Assembly (NCBI GenBank): GCA_036556695.1
Contig: DATBIY010000027.1
Location: 1 to 31,519 of the forward strand
Source of the DNA: DASSCW01 sp036556695
GTDB lineage: Bacteria > Chloroflexota > Limnocylindria > QHBO01
Length of the DNA stretch: 31,519 bases
Reading direction: 5' to 3'
Shown here: positions 14,841 through 22,408 of the stretch, one piece after another
How positions within the stretch are numbered: position 1 is the first letter of the stretch
How the letters are laid out: every line of letters begins with the position of its first letter
Program-made: the position numbers and the translations under genes
Notes under the pieces: generated by a model
Told to the model about the DNA's origin: nothing
The model's database searches: none
The model's input: only the letters and a program-made list of their open reading frames with translations

Positions 14841-15242
14841 ATGAGCACGAAAATCGAGAAGACTGACGCAGAGTGGCGCTCCGAGCTGACGCCGGAGCAG
14901 TTCCACGTCCTGCGTGAGAAGGGCACCGAGCGCGCCTTCACCGGCGAGTACTGGGATGAGCACCGGCCTGGGGTGTACCGCTGTGCCGGCTGCGGCGCGG
15001 AACTGTTCCGCAGTGACACCAAGTTCGAGTCCGGCACGGGCTGGCCATCGTTCTACGAGCCAGCCGATCCCTCCGCGGTGGAGACCGATACCGACCGCTC
15101 CTTCTTCATGACCCGCACCGAGGCACTGTGCGCCAGCTGCGGCGGGCACCTCGGCCACATCTTCGATGACGGGCCGAACCCCACCGGGCTGCGCTACTGC
15201 GTCAACTCGGCGGCGCTCAAGCTGGATCCGGCCGGGGAGTAG
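14841..15242 (+). CDS. msrB: Peptide-methionine (R)-S-oxide reductase MsrB
   Basis: MsrB reduces methionine-R-sulfoxide in oxidised proteins, using thioredoxin. This 133-aa protein covers the full domain. It has the two zinc CXXC pairs, Cys48/Cys51 in YRCAGCG and Cys97/Cys100 in CASCGGH. It also has the GTGWPSFYEP substrate loop, HLGHIFDDGP and the catalytic Cys120 in RYCVNSAAL. The start is ATG 14841 because the core begins soon after; the upstream in-frame ATG adds a non-conserved tail. TATCGT ends 7 nt before this ATG, suggesting leaderless transcription. MsrB is cytosolic here, with no signal peptide. It stands alone, divergent from the lipoprotein gene. The resolving Cys of some MsrBs is not obvious. 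Confidence 0.97.
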   Translation: MSTKIEKTDAEWRSELTPEQFHVLREKGTERAFTGEYWDEHRPGVYRCAGCGAELFRSDTKFESGTGWPSFYEPADPSAVETDTDRSFFMTRTEALCASCGGHLGHIFDDGPNPTGLRYCVNSAALKLDPAGE

Positions 15243-15346
15243 CTCCGCAACCGCTCGGTGCCCGAACAACGGCTTCCCCGGGTCGACCCGAGCGCTGCCG
15301 CGCCTGCGACACAGGAGCTGTCACGCCGCCGTCGTAGGCTGCAGAC

Positions 15347-16324
15347 ATGACACGCCGGATCCTGACCATCGACGGAGGCGGCGTGCGTGGCGTGATCCCG
15401 GCCGTGGCGCTGGCCGCCCTCGAGCGGCAGGCCGCCGGGCGGGTGCGCGACCACTTTGACTTCGTGGCCGGCACGTCCACCGGCGCGCTGATCGCGGCCG
15501 CGGTGGCGGCCGGCATCCCCGCGCAGCGCATCGTGGAGATGTACGTCGACCGCGCGCCACGGCTGTTTCGCCGCGTGCCGCTCATCTCGACCCTGCAGCG
15601 CGTCGCGTTCGGGCATCTGTATGACGTCCACCGGCTCCACGACTTCATCCGGGACGAGCTGAAAGAGGTCGGCGTAGGCGACTGGCAGCTGAACGACGTG
15701 CCACTGGACATCATGATCACTGCCAAGGCGCTGACTGACGGGCACCAGTGGTACTTCGTCAAGGACCAGCCAGGCAACGCGGGCCGCACCGGCCGGCTGC
15801 CCCTGGCCGACTGCCTCACCGCATCGGCGGCCGCACCGACCTTCTTCGAGCCGTGGACCATCCCGCAGTTCGCCACACAGGGGCCGATGGTGGACGGCGG
15901 CACCGGTGTCGCTGGCAACCCCGTCTACCAGGCGTGCGTCGAGGCGTTCAGCTACTCGGAGCGCTACCGGCCTGACGACACTGTGGTGGTCAGCCTGGGT
16001 ACCGGACACTTCCTGGGCCGATCGCGCCCGACGTGGCTGTACAGCTGGCTTGGATGGCTGTTGAGCGAGCTGCTGCGGTCGCCCGGCGAGCAGCAGACGG
16101 AGCTCGTGGATCGTCACTTCGCGGCGGCCACGCTCTATCGGCTGGACGTGCGCCTTGAACGCGAGTTCTCGCTCGATGACGCCGGGCAGATGGGCGCGCT
16201 GCGTGACGTCGGGGAGCGACTCGCCGCGCGGCTGGCCTGGCCCGAGATCCTGGCCGGCAGCGATCGAGAGTGGCTCGTCACGCGCCGCCGGCGGCAGCCG
16301 CGCGGGTACGCCAAGCCGGTGTGA
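15347..16324 (+). CDS. Patatin-like phospholipase
   Basis: This 325-aa protein has the patatin Ser-Asp dyad. An oxyanion loop, DGGGVRG (9-15), is followed by the nucleophile Ser44 in GTSTG (42-46) and the catalytic Asp183 in VDGG. It should hydrolyse acyl chains from glycerolipids at the inner membrane face. There is no signal peptide. A hydrophobic Trp-rich stretch (LYSWLGWLLSELL) near residues 228-240 could help membrane contact. TAGGCT ends 6 nt before the ATG, so the transcript is likely leaderless. A 12-bp palindrome, CGGGTCGACCCG, lies at 15279-15290 upstream. Patatins also serve as effectors in cyclic-nucleotide defence systems, but no partner synthase is adjacent, so a housekeeping lipase is more likely. 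Confidence 0.9.
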   Translation: MTRRILTIDGGGVRGVIPAVALAALERQAAGRVRDHFDFVAGTSTGALIAAAVAAGIPAQRIVEMYVDRAPRLFRRVPLISTLQRVAFGHLYDVHRLHDFIRDELKEVGVGDWQLNDVPLDIMITAKALTDGHQWYFVKDQPGNAGRTGRLPLADCLTASAAAPTFFEPWTIPQFATQGPMVDGGTGVAGNPVYQACVEAFSYSERYRPDDTVVVSLGTGHFLGRSRPTWLYSWLGWLLSELLRSPGEQQTELVDRHFAAATLYRLDVRLEREFSLDDAGQMGALRDVGERLAARLAWPEILAGSDREWLVTRRRRQPRGYAKPV

Positions 16325-16402
16325 GGAACGGCACCGATGGGCGGACCGGGCCGGTACCAATGGCTGTGGACACGTCCGTTGCGGTGAACCATCCTGCGCC
16401 CG

Positions 16403-17398
16403 ATGAGCGGCCATCGGCTCCCGGGGCATCTGGGGGCTCGCTTCGGGCTGGCCGTCGTTGCGTCCGCGGTGGTGCTGATTCCCACATGGCAAAGCCTGGT
16501 CCCGCCGGCCGCTGCCGCGCCGCCAAACGAGCTGCGCAACGGACGCGTGAAGCCGCGAACCGGCACGACCGCGACGACGTTCAAGTTGATCGTCCGCTTC
16601 GAGAGCAAGCAAGGCAACGAGCCGACAGCGGTCACCGCGGTCGTCGGCAACGTGGTCGTGCCGCTGTCGCTCGTATCCGGTCAGCCGGACGATGGCCGCT
16701 ACCGGGGGATGGCCACACTGCCCGAGGGGACCTGGGACGTCGTGTTCCAGGCTGCTGCCCAGGGCAACGACCCGTCGCTGGACGGGCCGAGGGTGACGAT
16801 CAACCCGGGACCAGCCCCCACCCCAAAGCCCACGCCAAGGCCGACGCCGCGGCCGACCCCCCGTCCCACGCCGCGCCCCACGCCACGACCGACCGCTGCG
16901 CCCACCGCGGCGGCCACCGCCCAGCCAACGGCCGCGGTCCAGACCACGCAGCCGCGCACCCCTCGGCCGCAGACAGCGAAACCGCGTCGCAGCCCCCGCC
17001 CCTCACCGGACGCCACGCCGGAGGCCAGCCCGCGGGGAAGCGGCCTGGTCGCCGGCGGCCTCCGGACGCCCACTCCACGGCCATCACCAGATACCGTCGT
17101 CGCGGGTGGCGGACGCACGCCATTGATCACGGTCATCACCGGGGCGCTGGTGGCGGTCGCCACGCTGGCCATGCTCGGCATGTTCGCCATCCTGTTCGCG
17201 AGGCGCCGGCGGCGCCGCGACATGCGGCTCGAGCTTCTCCCCGAGGAAGCGCGCCAGCCGCCGGCCGCGTTGGAGGCAGGGAAGCCTGAAGCCCGCCGCT
17301 CCCGGACCTCATGGGAACGCGACTGGGCCCTGGACGAGGCACCCATTGGCAGCGTGGAATACCGGCCGCCGCCAACGCCGCCCGACGACGGCAGCTGA
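16403..17398 (+). CDS. Exported protein with PTPR linker and C-terminal membrane anchor
   Basis: This 331-aa protein has a signal peptide (about 1-39, ending PAAAAP). A small beta-sandwich-like extracellular domain (about 45-135) follows, then a Pro/Thr/Arg linker built from PTPR repeats (139-162) and further low-complexity sequence. A transmembrane helix lies at about 240-266, followed by RRRRRR and a cytoplasmic tail of about 65 residues. The topology is type I: the domain outside, the tail inside. The function is not recognised. The tail is rich in Arg, Glu and Pro and could bind a partner. The ATG at 16403 lies 79 nt after the patatin gene, with no clear Shine-Dalgarno site, so the two may share a transcript. 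Confidence 0.72.
   Translation: MSGHRLPGHLGARFGLAVVASAVVLIPTWQSLVPPAAAAPPNELRNGRVKPRTGTTATTFKLIVRFESKQGNEPTAVTAVVGNVVVPLSLVSGQPDDGRYRGMATLPEGTWDVVFQAAAQGNDPSLDGPRVTINPGPAPTPKPTPRPTPRPTPRPTPRPTPRPTAAPTAAATAQPTAAVQTTQPRTPRPQTAKPRRSPRPSPDATPEASPRGSGLVAGGLRTPTPRPSPDTVVAGGGRTPLITVITGALVAVATLAMLGMFAILFARRRRRRDMRLELLPEEARQPPAALEAGKPEARRSRTSWERDWALDEAPIGSVEYRPPPTPPDDGS
16817..16888 (+). repeat. Six 12-bp units encoding PTPR/PTPK
   Basis: Six consecutive in-frame 12-bp units encode Pro-Thr-Pro-Arg (the first is Lys). Synonymous differences between units show it is not a very recent expansion. It forms a stiff, positively charged stalk before the membrane helix. Confidence 0.8.
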
Positions 17399-17406
17399 CC
17401 GGGGGA

Positions 17407-17832
17407 TCAAACCAGGAGCGCGAGAAGGGTGACCAGCGTGCCGAGGGCGGCGCTTCCGGCTCCAATCAGCATCGCCTTGCGACGGTCTGCCCGGCGAGCG
17501 TCGGCATCCGCCACCCGCTGGGTGTTGCCGTGTCCGGCCGCATCGCGATCCAAGTTGAAGACCCCGCGCCAGCCGTAGTCGGCGCAGAACCGCAGCGCGG
17601 CCTGGAGATAGCCGGCCGCCGCACCGGCCGCGGGCAGGAACAGCAGCAGCCGCGTCCAGGCCGGCGCATCGGCCAGCAGCAGCACCGCCAGCAGGATGAC
17701 CGTGGTGATGACGGAGGCATGCCCGAAGCGACGGCGGCGCGCGATCTCCGCGGGACCGATGTTGCAGCGTCCGGCTGCATAGGCCGGTTGCCGTACGGGG
17801 ATTGGCGCCATCGCCAGGTGTCGCGCGGCCAT
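17407..17832 (-). CDS. Small three-helix integral membrane protein
   Basis: This 141-aa protein begins with a conserved-looking cytosolic segment containing RCNIGPAEIARRRRFG. Two hydrophobic helices follow (about 41-56 and 60-80), then a loop with RFCADYGWRGVFNL and an Arg-rich KAMLIGAG helix at the C-terminus (about 118-141). I believe it belongs to a widespread family of uncharacterised small membrane proteins, but cannot name a function. The ATG 17832 is preceded by TAGACT ending 6 nt upstream. The TAG of that box is also the stop codon of the methyltransferase gene (17842-17844). It can therefore be expressed leaderlessly from inside the end of the upstream gene, or as the second gene of a pair. 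Confidence 0.75.
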   Translation of the reverse strand: MAARHLAMAPIPVRQPAYAAGRCNIGPAEIARRRRFGHASVITTVILLAVLLLADAPAWTRLLLFLPAAGAAAGYLQAALRFCADYGWRGVFNLDRDAAGHGNTQRVADADARRADRRKAMLIGAGSAALGTLVTLLALLV

Positions 17833-17841
17833 GGGCCGAGT

Positions 17842-18507
17842 CTACGCCGGGCTGTCGCCGGACGCCGGACGACGGTAGACGAGCGTCTGCCATAACCAGC
17901 CGCGATGGTGGTACGCCGGCTCCAGGCCCGCCCCGCGGACTATGCGATCGACCCCGGCCTCTGGATGAACGTAAGCGCGGTACCCGCTGCCCGATAGGCG
18001 GGTCACCAGGTTCATCAGTCTGAAAACGGCGCGGAGGTACCAGCGGTCGACGGGATAGACCAGTCCGTAGAGCCGCCGCGCGTGTTCGACGGAGCGACGG
18101 ACCAGCGCGTCGAAGTCGGGATAGCAGCAGATGACGCGGTCCAGCGTCACGATGTCGGCCGGCTCCACGGAATCGGCCACGGCCACGAAGTCACCGTGGT
18201 GATAGGCCGTCCGGTCGCCGAAGCCGCGTTCCCGGGCCTCGGCACGGGCTGCCTCGAGGGACGGCCGGGAGGCGTCGACTTCGACGGCTGAGGCAAGGCC
18301 CGAAGCCAGTAGCTCGAGCTGGACGACGCCCACCCCGCCGCCGATGTCAAGCAGGGTGGCGCCCTGCACTCCCTGCTGGCGCAGCGCATCGACCAGGCGC
18401 CTCGTGCTTCCCTCCGGTCCGTCGGCGCGATAGGCGAGCACGTCGCGCCGCGCATCCTCGGCGTTGAAATGCTCGTCGTAGTCGACGGTGCAGCAGTCAC
18501 GGGGCAT
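17842..18507 (-). CDS. Class I SAM-dependent methyltransferase
   Basis: This 221-aa protein has a Rossmann-type SAM-binding site. Motif I is LLDIGGGVGVVQLE (about 54-67), an acidic residue ends strand 2 (AVEVDASRPSL), and DIVTLDRVICCYPD forms motif IV. The N-terminus contains CCTVDYDEHFN, a motif seen in small-molecule methyltransferases of this kind. The C-terminal part, with LVYPVDRWYLRAVFRLMN, resembles Mg-protoporphyrin/ubiquinone-type methyltransferases but does not define the substrate. The start is ATG 18507. The longer frame upstream is antisense to the GH25-like gene. A TACACT box ends 6 nt before the ATG, so the transcript should be leaderless. It is divergent from the secreted protein at 18604. 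Confidence 0.85.
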   Translation of the reverse strand: MPRDCCTVDYDEHFNAEDARRDVLAYRADGPEGSTRRLVDALRQQGVQGATLLDIGGGVGVVQLELLASGLASAVEVDASRPSLEAARAEARERGFGDRTAYHHGDFVAVADSVEPADIVTLDRVICCYPDFDALVRRSVEHARRLYGLVYPVDRWYLRAVFRLMNLVTRLSGSGYRAYVHPEAGVDRIVRGAGLEPAYHHRGWLWQTLVYRRPASGDSPA

Positions 18508-18543
18508 GGCGCGAGTGTACGACGCACTCCTCCGGTTGCCCGC

Positions 18544-18573
18544 TTGCGATGTCCGGAACCGTTCCCTTAGGCT
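18544..18573 (+). promoter_or_regulatory. Promoter TTGCGA-N18-TAGGCT
   Basis: TTGCGA (18544-18549) and TAGGCT (18568-18573) are spaced by 18 nt. They point to the gene at 18604 with an expected leader of about 24 nt. The same -10 sequence and spacing occur at 5651-5680. It is the leader-bearing counterpart of the leaderless promoter on the opposite strand. Confidence 0.45.
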
Positions 18574-18603
18574 CTGACCAAGCCCACAGCCACGTTCGAT
18601 CGC

Positions 18604-19470
18604 ATGTCCTCCCGAGCATCCCTGGCCACGGTTCTGGCCCTGATCCTCAGCCTTGGAACCACGCCCGTCGCTGCCCGCGACCTGCTGGAATCCGGCACCG
18701 TGGCACCTCGCGCTGCGCTGGAAGAGGCGGGAGAAGGCGCGAATGCCGAGCGCCGCGAGAAGCTGCACACCGGCGGGATCGGCTGGGACATCAGCTTTCC
18801 GCAGTGCGGCAGCCCCTTCCCGCGTGGCGGCGACTTCAGGATCGTGGGCGTCAATGGTGGCCGGGCATTCAGCGCCAATCCGTGCCTGGGCAAGGGCGAT
18901 GATCCCAGCGAGCTGCGCTGGGCCGGCATGCGTGCATGGCTGTACATGAACACCGGCAACCCGCGCCCGTCGCAGACAGAGCGCTGGCCTGTCGGGCAGA
19001 CCTGGCCGCGCGTGTGCCGCGCCGCGTTCCCGAACAGCCCCGGCTGCTCGTTCAACTACGGCTGGAACTTCGCCCGGGACGCCTACCGCACCGCCGTGCA
19101 GGCGTACATCTCGCTGGGCTGGGCCGAGCCGGGGGCCAAGAAGACGCCGGTGGAGAACCGCTGGTGGCTGGACGTCGAGACCGCCAACTCGTGGCGCGAG
19201 AACACCTCGCGCAACGTGTCGGCACTGCGCGGCGCGGTTGCATATCTCGAGCGCGTGGGCGTCCGCTCCATCGGTTTCTATTCAGCGCCCCACATGTGGA
19301 CCGATATCACCGGCGGCACTCGGACGTTCGCCGACTATCCGAGCTGGGTGGCGGGAGCCAGCACGCTGAATGGTGCGAAGCACCGATGCGCCGGCAGCGG
19401 CTTCACCGGCGGCGGCGTCTGGCTGACGCAGTTCTTCAAGAGCGGCTTCGACGCGAACTACGCCTGCTGA
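18604..19470 (+). CDS. Secreted GH25-like/DUF1906-type protein
   Basis: This 288-aa protein has a signal peptide (about 1-24, ending PVAARD). The mature part has a TIM-barrel-like pattern found in secreted glycoside-hydrolase-25-like proteins. It starts GWDISFPQCG, continues with RIVGVNGG, LYMNTGNPRP, CSFNYGWNFARDAY, the acidic strand RWWLDVETANSW and GFYSAPHMWTDITGG, and ends with FTGGGVWLTQFF. The Asp-Val-Glu in WWLDVETA is in the place of the catalytic acids in GH25 lysozymes. Four or more Cys may form disulfides. It probably acts on peptidoglycan or another glycan outside the cell, but activity in this subfamily is unproven. The promoter at 18544 and ATG 18604 fit. The HD gene starts 20 nt downstream. 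Confidence 0.78.
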   Translation: MSSRASLATVLALILSLGTTPVAARDLLESGTVAPRAALEEAGEGANAERREKLHTGGIGWDISFPQCGSPFPRGGDFRIVGVNGGRAFSANPCLGKGDDPSELRWAGMRAWLYMNTGNPRPSQTERWPVGQTWPRVCRAAFPNSPGCSFNYGWNFARDAYRTAVQAYISLGWAEPGAKKTPVENRWWLDVETANSWRENTSRNVSALRGAVAYLERVGVRSIGFYSAPHMWTDITGGTRTFADYPSWVAGASTLNGAKHRCAGSGFTGGGVWLTQFFKSGFDANYAC

Positions 19471-19490
19471 ACCGGGCATGATGCGCGGCG

Positions 19491-20078
19491 ATGGCCGATG
19501 AAGCGCCCTATGGAACGCGGCTGATCGACGCCCTGGGCGTCGCGGCGAGGCTGCATGCCAGCCAGCGGCGGAAGGGGACCGACATCCCGTACCTCTCCCA
19601 TCTGCTGGGCACCTGCGCCATCGCGCTGGAGCACGGCGCCAGCGAGGACGAGGCCATCGCCGCGCTGCTGCACGACGCCATCGAGGACGTGGAGCCGGTC
19701 GAGGTGGCGCGAGCCGCGGTGGCCGAGTTCGGCGCGGAGGTGCTGCGCATCGTCGAGGGCTGCACCGATACGGACCAGCACCCCAAGCCGCCGTGGCAGG
19801 CACGCAAGGAGGCATACGTGGCACACGTCCGCGATGCCGATGCATCGGTCCTGCTGGTGAGCGGGGCGGACAAGCTGCACAACGCGCGCTCGGTGGTCTC
19901 CGACCTGGTGGTCGATGGCGAGGCGGTGTGGGATCGGTTCACCGGCGGGAAGGCCGGCACGCTGTGGTACTACCGCGCGCTGGTGGATGCCTTCCGCGAC
20001 AGCCCGAGCCACAGACCGGAGCTGGTCGACGAGCTCGACCGGGTGGTAAGCGAGATGGAGCGCCGGGCGGCCGTTTAG
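19491..20078 (+). CDS. HD-domain hydrolase of the RelA/SpoT (small alarmone hydrolase) type
   Basis: This 195-aa protein is one HD domain. His37 is in YLSHLLGT, His61-Asp62 in LLHDAIED, with Glu65-Asp66 after it, and Asp127 in GADKLHNARS. The pattern matches stand-alone ppGpp hydrolases of the MESH1/SAH kind, which bind Mn2+ and remove the 3'-pyrophosphate from (p)ppGpp. No synthetase domain is attached, so it would only degrade alarmone. Other HD phosphohydrolases cannot be excluded. The ATG 19491 is preceded by CATGAT 8 nt upstream, a weak -10. Its stop codon (TAG, 20076-20078) overlaps the opposite-strand stop of the SnoaL gene, so the two genes end inside each other. Confidence 0.83.
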   Translation: MADEAPYGTRLIDALGVAARLHASQRRKGTDIPYLSHLLGTCAIALEHGASEDEAIAALLHDAIEDVEPVEVARAAVAEFGAEVLRIVEGCTDTDQHPKPPWQARKEAYVAHVRDADASVLLVSGADKLHNARSVVSDLVVDGEAVWDRFTGGKAGTLWYYRALVDAFRDSPSHRPELVDELDRVVSEMERRAAV

Positions 20079-20503
20079 TCGGAGCCGCCGGGAGCGGGGA
20101 ACATGCCGAGCTGGCGGAGCATGCCCAGCATGTCGGCGTCGCGCCAGTGCTCAGCCACCTTGCCGTCCTGGATGCGGAAGATGTGGATCTCCGAGATCGC
20201 GTAGCTCTTGCCGGTGGCGGGCATGCCCATGAACTCGCCGGTGTGCGTGCCGTGGGAGGTGAGGCGCACGGCCACCCGATCACCCTCGGCGATCACGTCG
20301 TGGATCTCCATGCGCGCGTCGCCGAGGCCCTGTCGCACGCGTTCCTGGGCGGCCTTCAATGCCTCGCGGCCGGCGGGCATGTCCCCCCAGCTGTGCGGCG
20401 TGAAGTCCTCGCTGACCAGCTCGTCGACTGCGGCCGGGTCGACATGCACGAACACTTCCTGGATGAAACGCCGCGCGATGTGCTTGTTGTCGTCGAGCGT
20501 CAT
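20075..20503 (-). CDS. SnoaL-like polyketide-cyclase-fold protein
   Basis: This 142-aa protein has the NTF2/SnoaL fold pattern: an N-terminal helix (NKHIARRFIQEVF), DELVSEDFTPHSWG, and a C-terminal sheet with VRLTSHGTHTGEFMGMPATGK, split as VRLTSHGTHTGE and FMGMPATGK. The ending IHIFRIQDGKVAEHWRDAD is typical of the ester-cyclase-like SnoaL branch. The conserved His and Asp in EHWRDAD line the pocket in that branch. The substrate is unknown. I chose ATG 20503, which has AGGGA 9 nt upstream; the longer ATG 20530 adds nine residues without support. The tiny membrane protein at 20540 lies directly upstream on the same strand, so they probably form a two-gene unit. Confidence 0.82.
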   Translation of the reverse strand: MTLDDNKHIARRFIQEVFVHVDPAAVDELVSEDFTPHSWGDMPAGREALKAAQERVRQGLGDARMEIHDVIAEGDRVAVRLTSHGTHTGEFMGMPATGKSYAISEIHIFRIQDGKVAEHWRDADMLGMLRQLGMFPAPGGSD

Positions 20504-20539
20504 GCCCGATCCCTGCAGAACGGTGGCCAACCAGGCGAG

Positions 20540-20659
20540 CTACTCGCGGCGGCGGCGACGCTCGTGTGGCTGGGTGGCGCGGAGCGCGAGCAGCACCATC
20601 ACGAACATCACGGCCAGGAGCAGGAGGACCGCCAGGTCGCGGAGGGCGATCGGGTTCAT
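20540..20659 (-). CDS. 39-aa single-pass membrane protein
   Basis: This tiny frame begins MNPIALRDL, continues with a run of about 18 hydrophobic residues (VLLLLAVMFVMVLLAL) and ends with a basic tail, HERRRRRE. The ATG 20659 has GGGAGA 9 nt upstream. Farther upstream on the same strand, TACGGT near 20712-20717 could be the -10. The positive-inside rule puts the C-terminus in the cytoplasm. It resembles the small protein at 31297, which also has LRDL just before its membrane helix. The function is unknown. It is divergent from the cyclase-domain gene at 20765 and upstream of the SnoaL gene. Confidence 0.6.
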   Translation of the reverse strand: MNPIALRDLAVLLLLAVMFVMVLLALRATQPHERRRRRE

Positions 20660-20764
20660 CTCGCACTTCTCCCGAACGGTGTGTCCCCCAGAAACCCCCA
20701 GGTCGGGTGCCTACCGTATCCCCCCGCGTCAAGCCCACACGGACGGGATACCATCACGTAGACC

Positions 20765-21589
20765 GTGGCCACGCTCCGTTCCCGCACTCGCCGGCAGCTC
20801 CGTGACAGCGCCTTCGCCTACGTGGACCCATCGGGGCGGCGCCGCCTGCCGATCCACGACGAGGCACACGTCCGCAACGCGCTGGCCCGCTTCGACCAGG
20901 TCAGCTTCCATGACGACGCGGCGCGCGCCCAGGCGCGAATCCGCCTGCTGAGGGCGGCGAAGAAGTACGGCATCGTGCCGATTGGCTTCATCGACCGCCA
21001 GCTGCGCGGCCAGGCAAGCCCCGCGCTCCCTTCCGGGGCCGTGACCTTCCTGCTGACCGATATCGAGGACTCGACCGGATTGGTCCGCGAGCTCGGCGAT
21101 GGCTACGCCACCATCCTGGCCGATGTCCGTCGCCTCGTGCGAAGTGCAGTGCGACGCGCCGGCGGCCAGGAGGTCGACGCCCGGGCCGACGAGTACTTCG
21201 CCGTCTTCAAGGCCACCGGCTCGGCCGTGGCCGCCGCCATCTCCGTCCAGCGCGCAATGCTCGGCCACGCCTGGCCGTCGGGCGCGCAGGTGAAGCTGCG
21301 GGTCGGCATCCACGCCGGTCGGCCGACGCTGACCGACAGCGGCTATGTCGGCCTGGCGGTGCACGCCACCCAGCGCGTCTCGGCGACGGCACACGGTGGC
21401 CAGGTGGTGCTGTCCCGCGCCGCGGCACGATCCGTGGCGGATGATCTGCCGGACGACGTGCAGCTCGTGGAGCTGGGGACGTATCGGCTCAAGGGCATGC
21501 CGGAGCCCGAAACCCTGTTCCAGCTGCACGCCGACGGGCTGCCCGACACCTTCCCGCCGCCGCGGCTGCCGGAGGGGGCGCGGGCGTGA
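20765..21589 (+). CDS. DUF6582-like domain fused to a degenerate class III cyclase domain
   Basis: This 274-aa protein has an N-terminal helical module (about 10-80) with RRRLPIHDEAHVRNALARF, split as RRRLPIHDEAH and VRNALARF, like DUF6582. A class III nucleotide-cyclase domain follows (about 90-260). Both metal-binding Asp are kept: Asp99 in LLTDIEDST and Asp142 in ARADEYF. The residues that choose the purine base and stabilise the transition state have changed. The usual Lys before the GD turn is Asp (EVDARAD), the GD of the GDxVN motif is GL, and Asn is His (GLAVHATQR), although the Arg remains. It may be inactive alone. The GTG 20765 lies 10 nt after TACCAT. Its stop overlaps the next cyclase start (GTGA), so both proteins are made together. 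Confidence 0.85.
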   Translation: MATLRSRTRRQLRDSAFAYVDPSGRRRLPIHDEAHVRNALARFDQVSFHDDAARAQARIRLLRAAKKYGIVPIGFIDRQLRGQASPALPSGAVTFLLTDIEDSTGLVRELGDGYATILADVRRLVRSAVRRAGGQEVDARADEYFAVFKATGSAVAAAISVQRAMLGHAWPSGAQVKLRVGIHAGRPTLTDSGYVGLAVHATQRVSATAHGGQVVLSRAAARSVADDLPDDVQLVELGTYRLKGMPEPETLFQLHADGLPDTFPPPRLPEGARA

Positions 21590-22401
21590 TCGAGAAGCCG
21601 CCGCCCGGCGACAACGAGGAGTTCTGGCGCAACTTCCTGACCTACGGCAGCGCCCGGGAGCGCCGCAACCGCGCGATCTACCGCCGCATCCCCAGCAACC
21701 CGAGGTGTCGTCTCTGCTCTGCGCCGTTCGGCGGCGTCGGCCGTCCGCTGATGCGCGCCATCGGCAAGCAGCCGTCGGACGCGAACCCCAACCTGTGCAG
21801 CGCCTGCTTCACCTTTATCAACGCCAACCACGGCGGCGCCGAAATCGTCCTTTCGATGCTGTTCGCGGATGTCCGCGGCTCCACCGGCCTTGCGGAGCGC
21901 ATGACGGCCGGCGAGTACCGCAAGCTGATGGACCGCTTCTACGACGCGGCGGCCGGCGCGATCTTCGCCAACGACGGCATGCTGGACAAGTTCGTGGGCG
22001 ACGAGGTGGTTGCCATCTTCGCGCCGCTTCTCACGCTGGAACGGCATGCTGAGTGCGCGGTGGCCGCAGCACGAGGGCTGATGCGGGCGACCGGCCATGG
22101 CAGCCCGGACGGGCCCTGGCTGCAGATCGGCGCCGGCGTGCACACCGGTACGGCCTGGATGGGTGCGGTTGGCGAAGGCTCGCACTCGACCATCACCGCG
22201 CTGGGCGACGCGGTAAACGTCGCCGCTCGGCTGGCGTCGCTGGCGAAGCCGGGCGAAATCCTGGTCACCGCCAATGCTGCCGCCGCAGCGAACCTCGACC
22301 TTGGCCACCTGCCGCGTCAGCAGCTTGCGCTGCGCGGCAAGGAGCAGCGGACCGACGTCATCTCGCTCCTCCCGGGGGATCCCGCGGCGAGCCCGACCTA
22401 G
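21586..22401 (+). CDS. Class III adenylate cyclase with N-terminal four-Cys motif
   Basis: This 271-aa protein has an N-terminal module (about 30-80) with RRIPSNPRCRLC and PNLCSAC. Its four Cys (41, 44, 71, 74) could bind zinc or an iron-sulfur cluster. The canonical cyclase domain (about 88-265) has metal Asp95 in FADVRGST and Asp139 in FVGDE, the base-selecting Lys135 in LDKFVGD, and the GDAVNVAAR motif with Asp, Asn and Arg. It should make cAMP from ATP as a dimer in the cytosol. Translation starts at GTG 21586 inside the stop of the upstream degenerate cyclase (4-nt overlap). A paralogue with the same Cys motif lies at 30392. The glycosyltransferase follows after 7 nt. Confidence 0.92.
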   Translation: MIEKPPPGDNEEFWRNFLTYGSARERRNRAIYRRIPSNPRCRLCSAPFGGVGRPLMRAIGKQPSDANPNLCSACFTFINANHGGAEIVLSMLFADVRGSTGLAERMTAGEYRKLMDRFYDAAAGAIFANDGMLDKFVGDEVVAIFAPLLTLERHAECAVAAARGLMRATGHGSPDGPWLQIGAGVHTGTAWMGAVGEGSHSTITALGDAVNVAARLASLAKPGEILVTANAAAAANLDLGHLPRQQLALRGKEQRTDVISLLPGDPAASPT

Positions 22402-22408
22402 GCCAGCC

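Noticed and set aside
15347..16324. Patatin as effector of a CBASS-type defence system
   Set aside because: No CD-NTase, ubiquitin-like or HORMA/TRIP13 genes are nearby. The cyclases at 21 and 30 kb are class III adenylate cyclases several kb away, not cyclic-oligonucleotide synthases.
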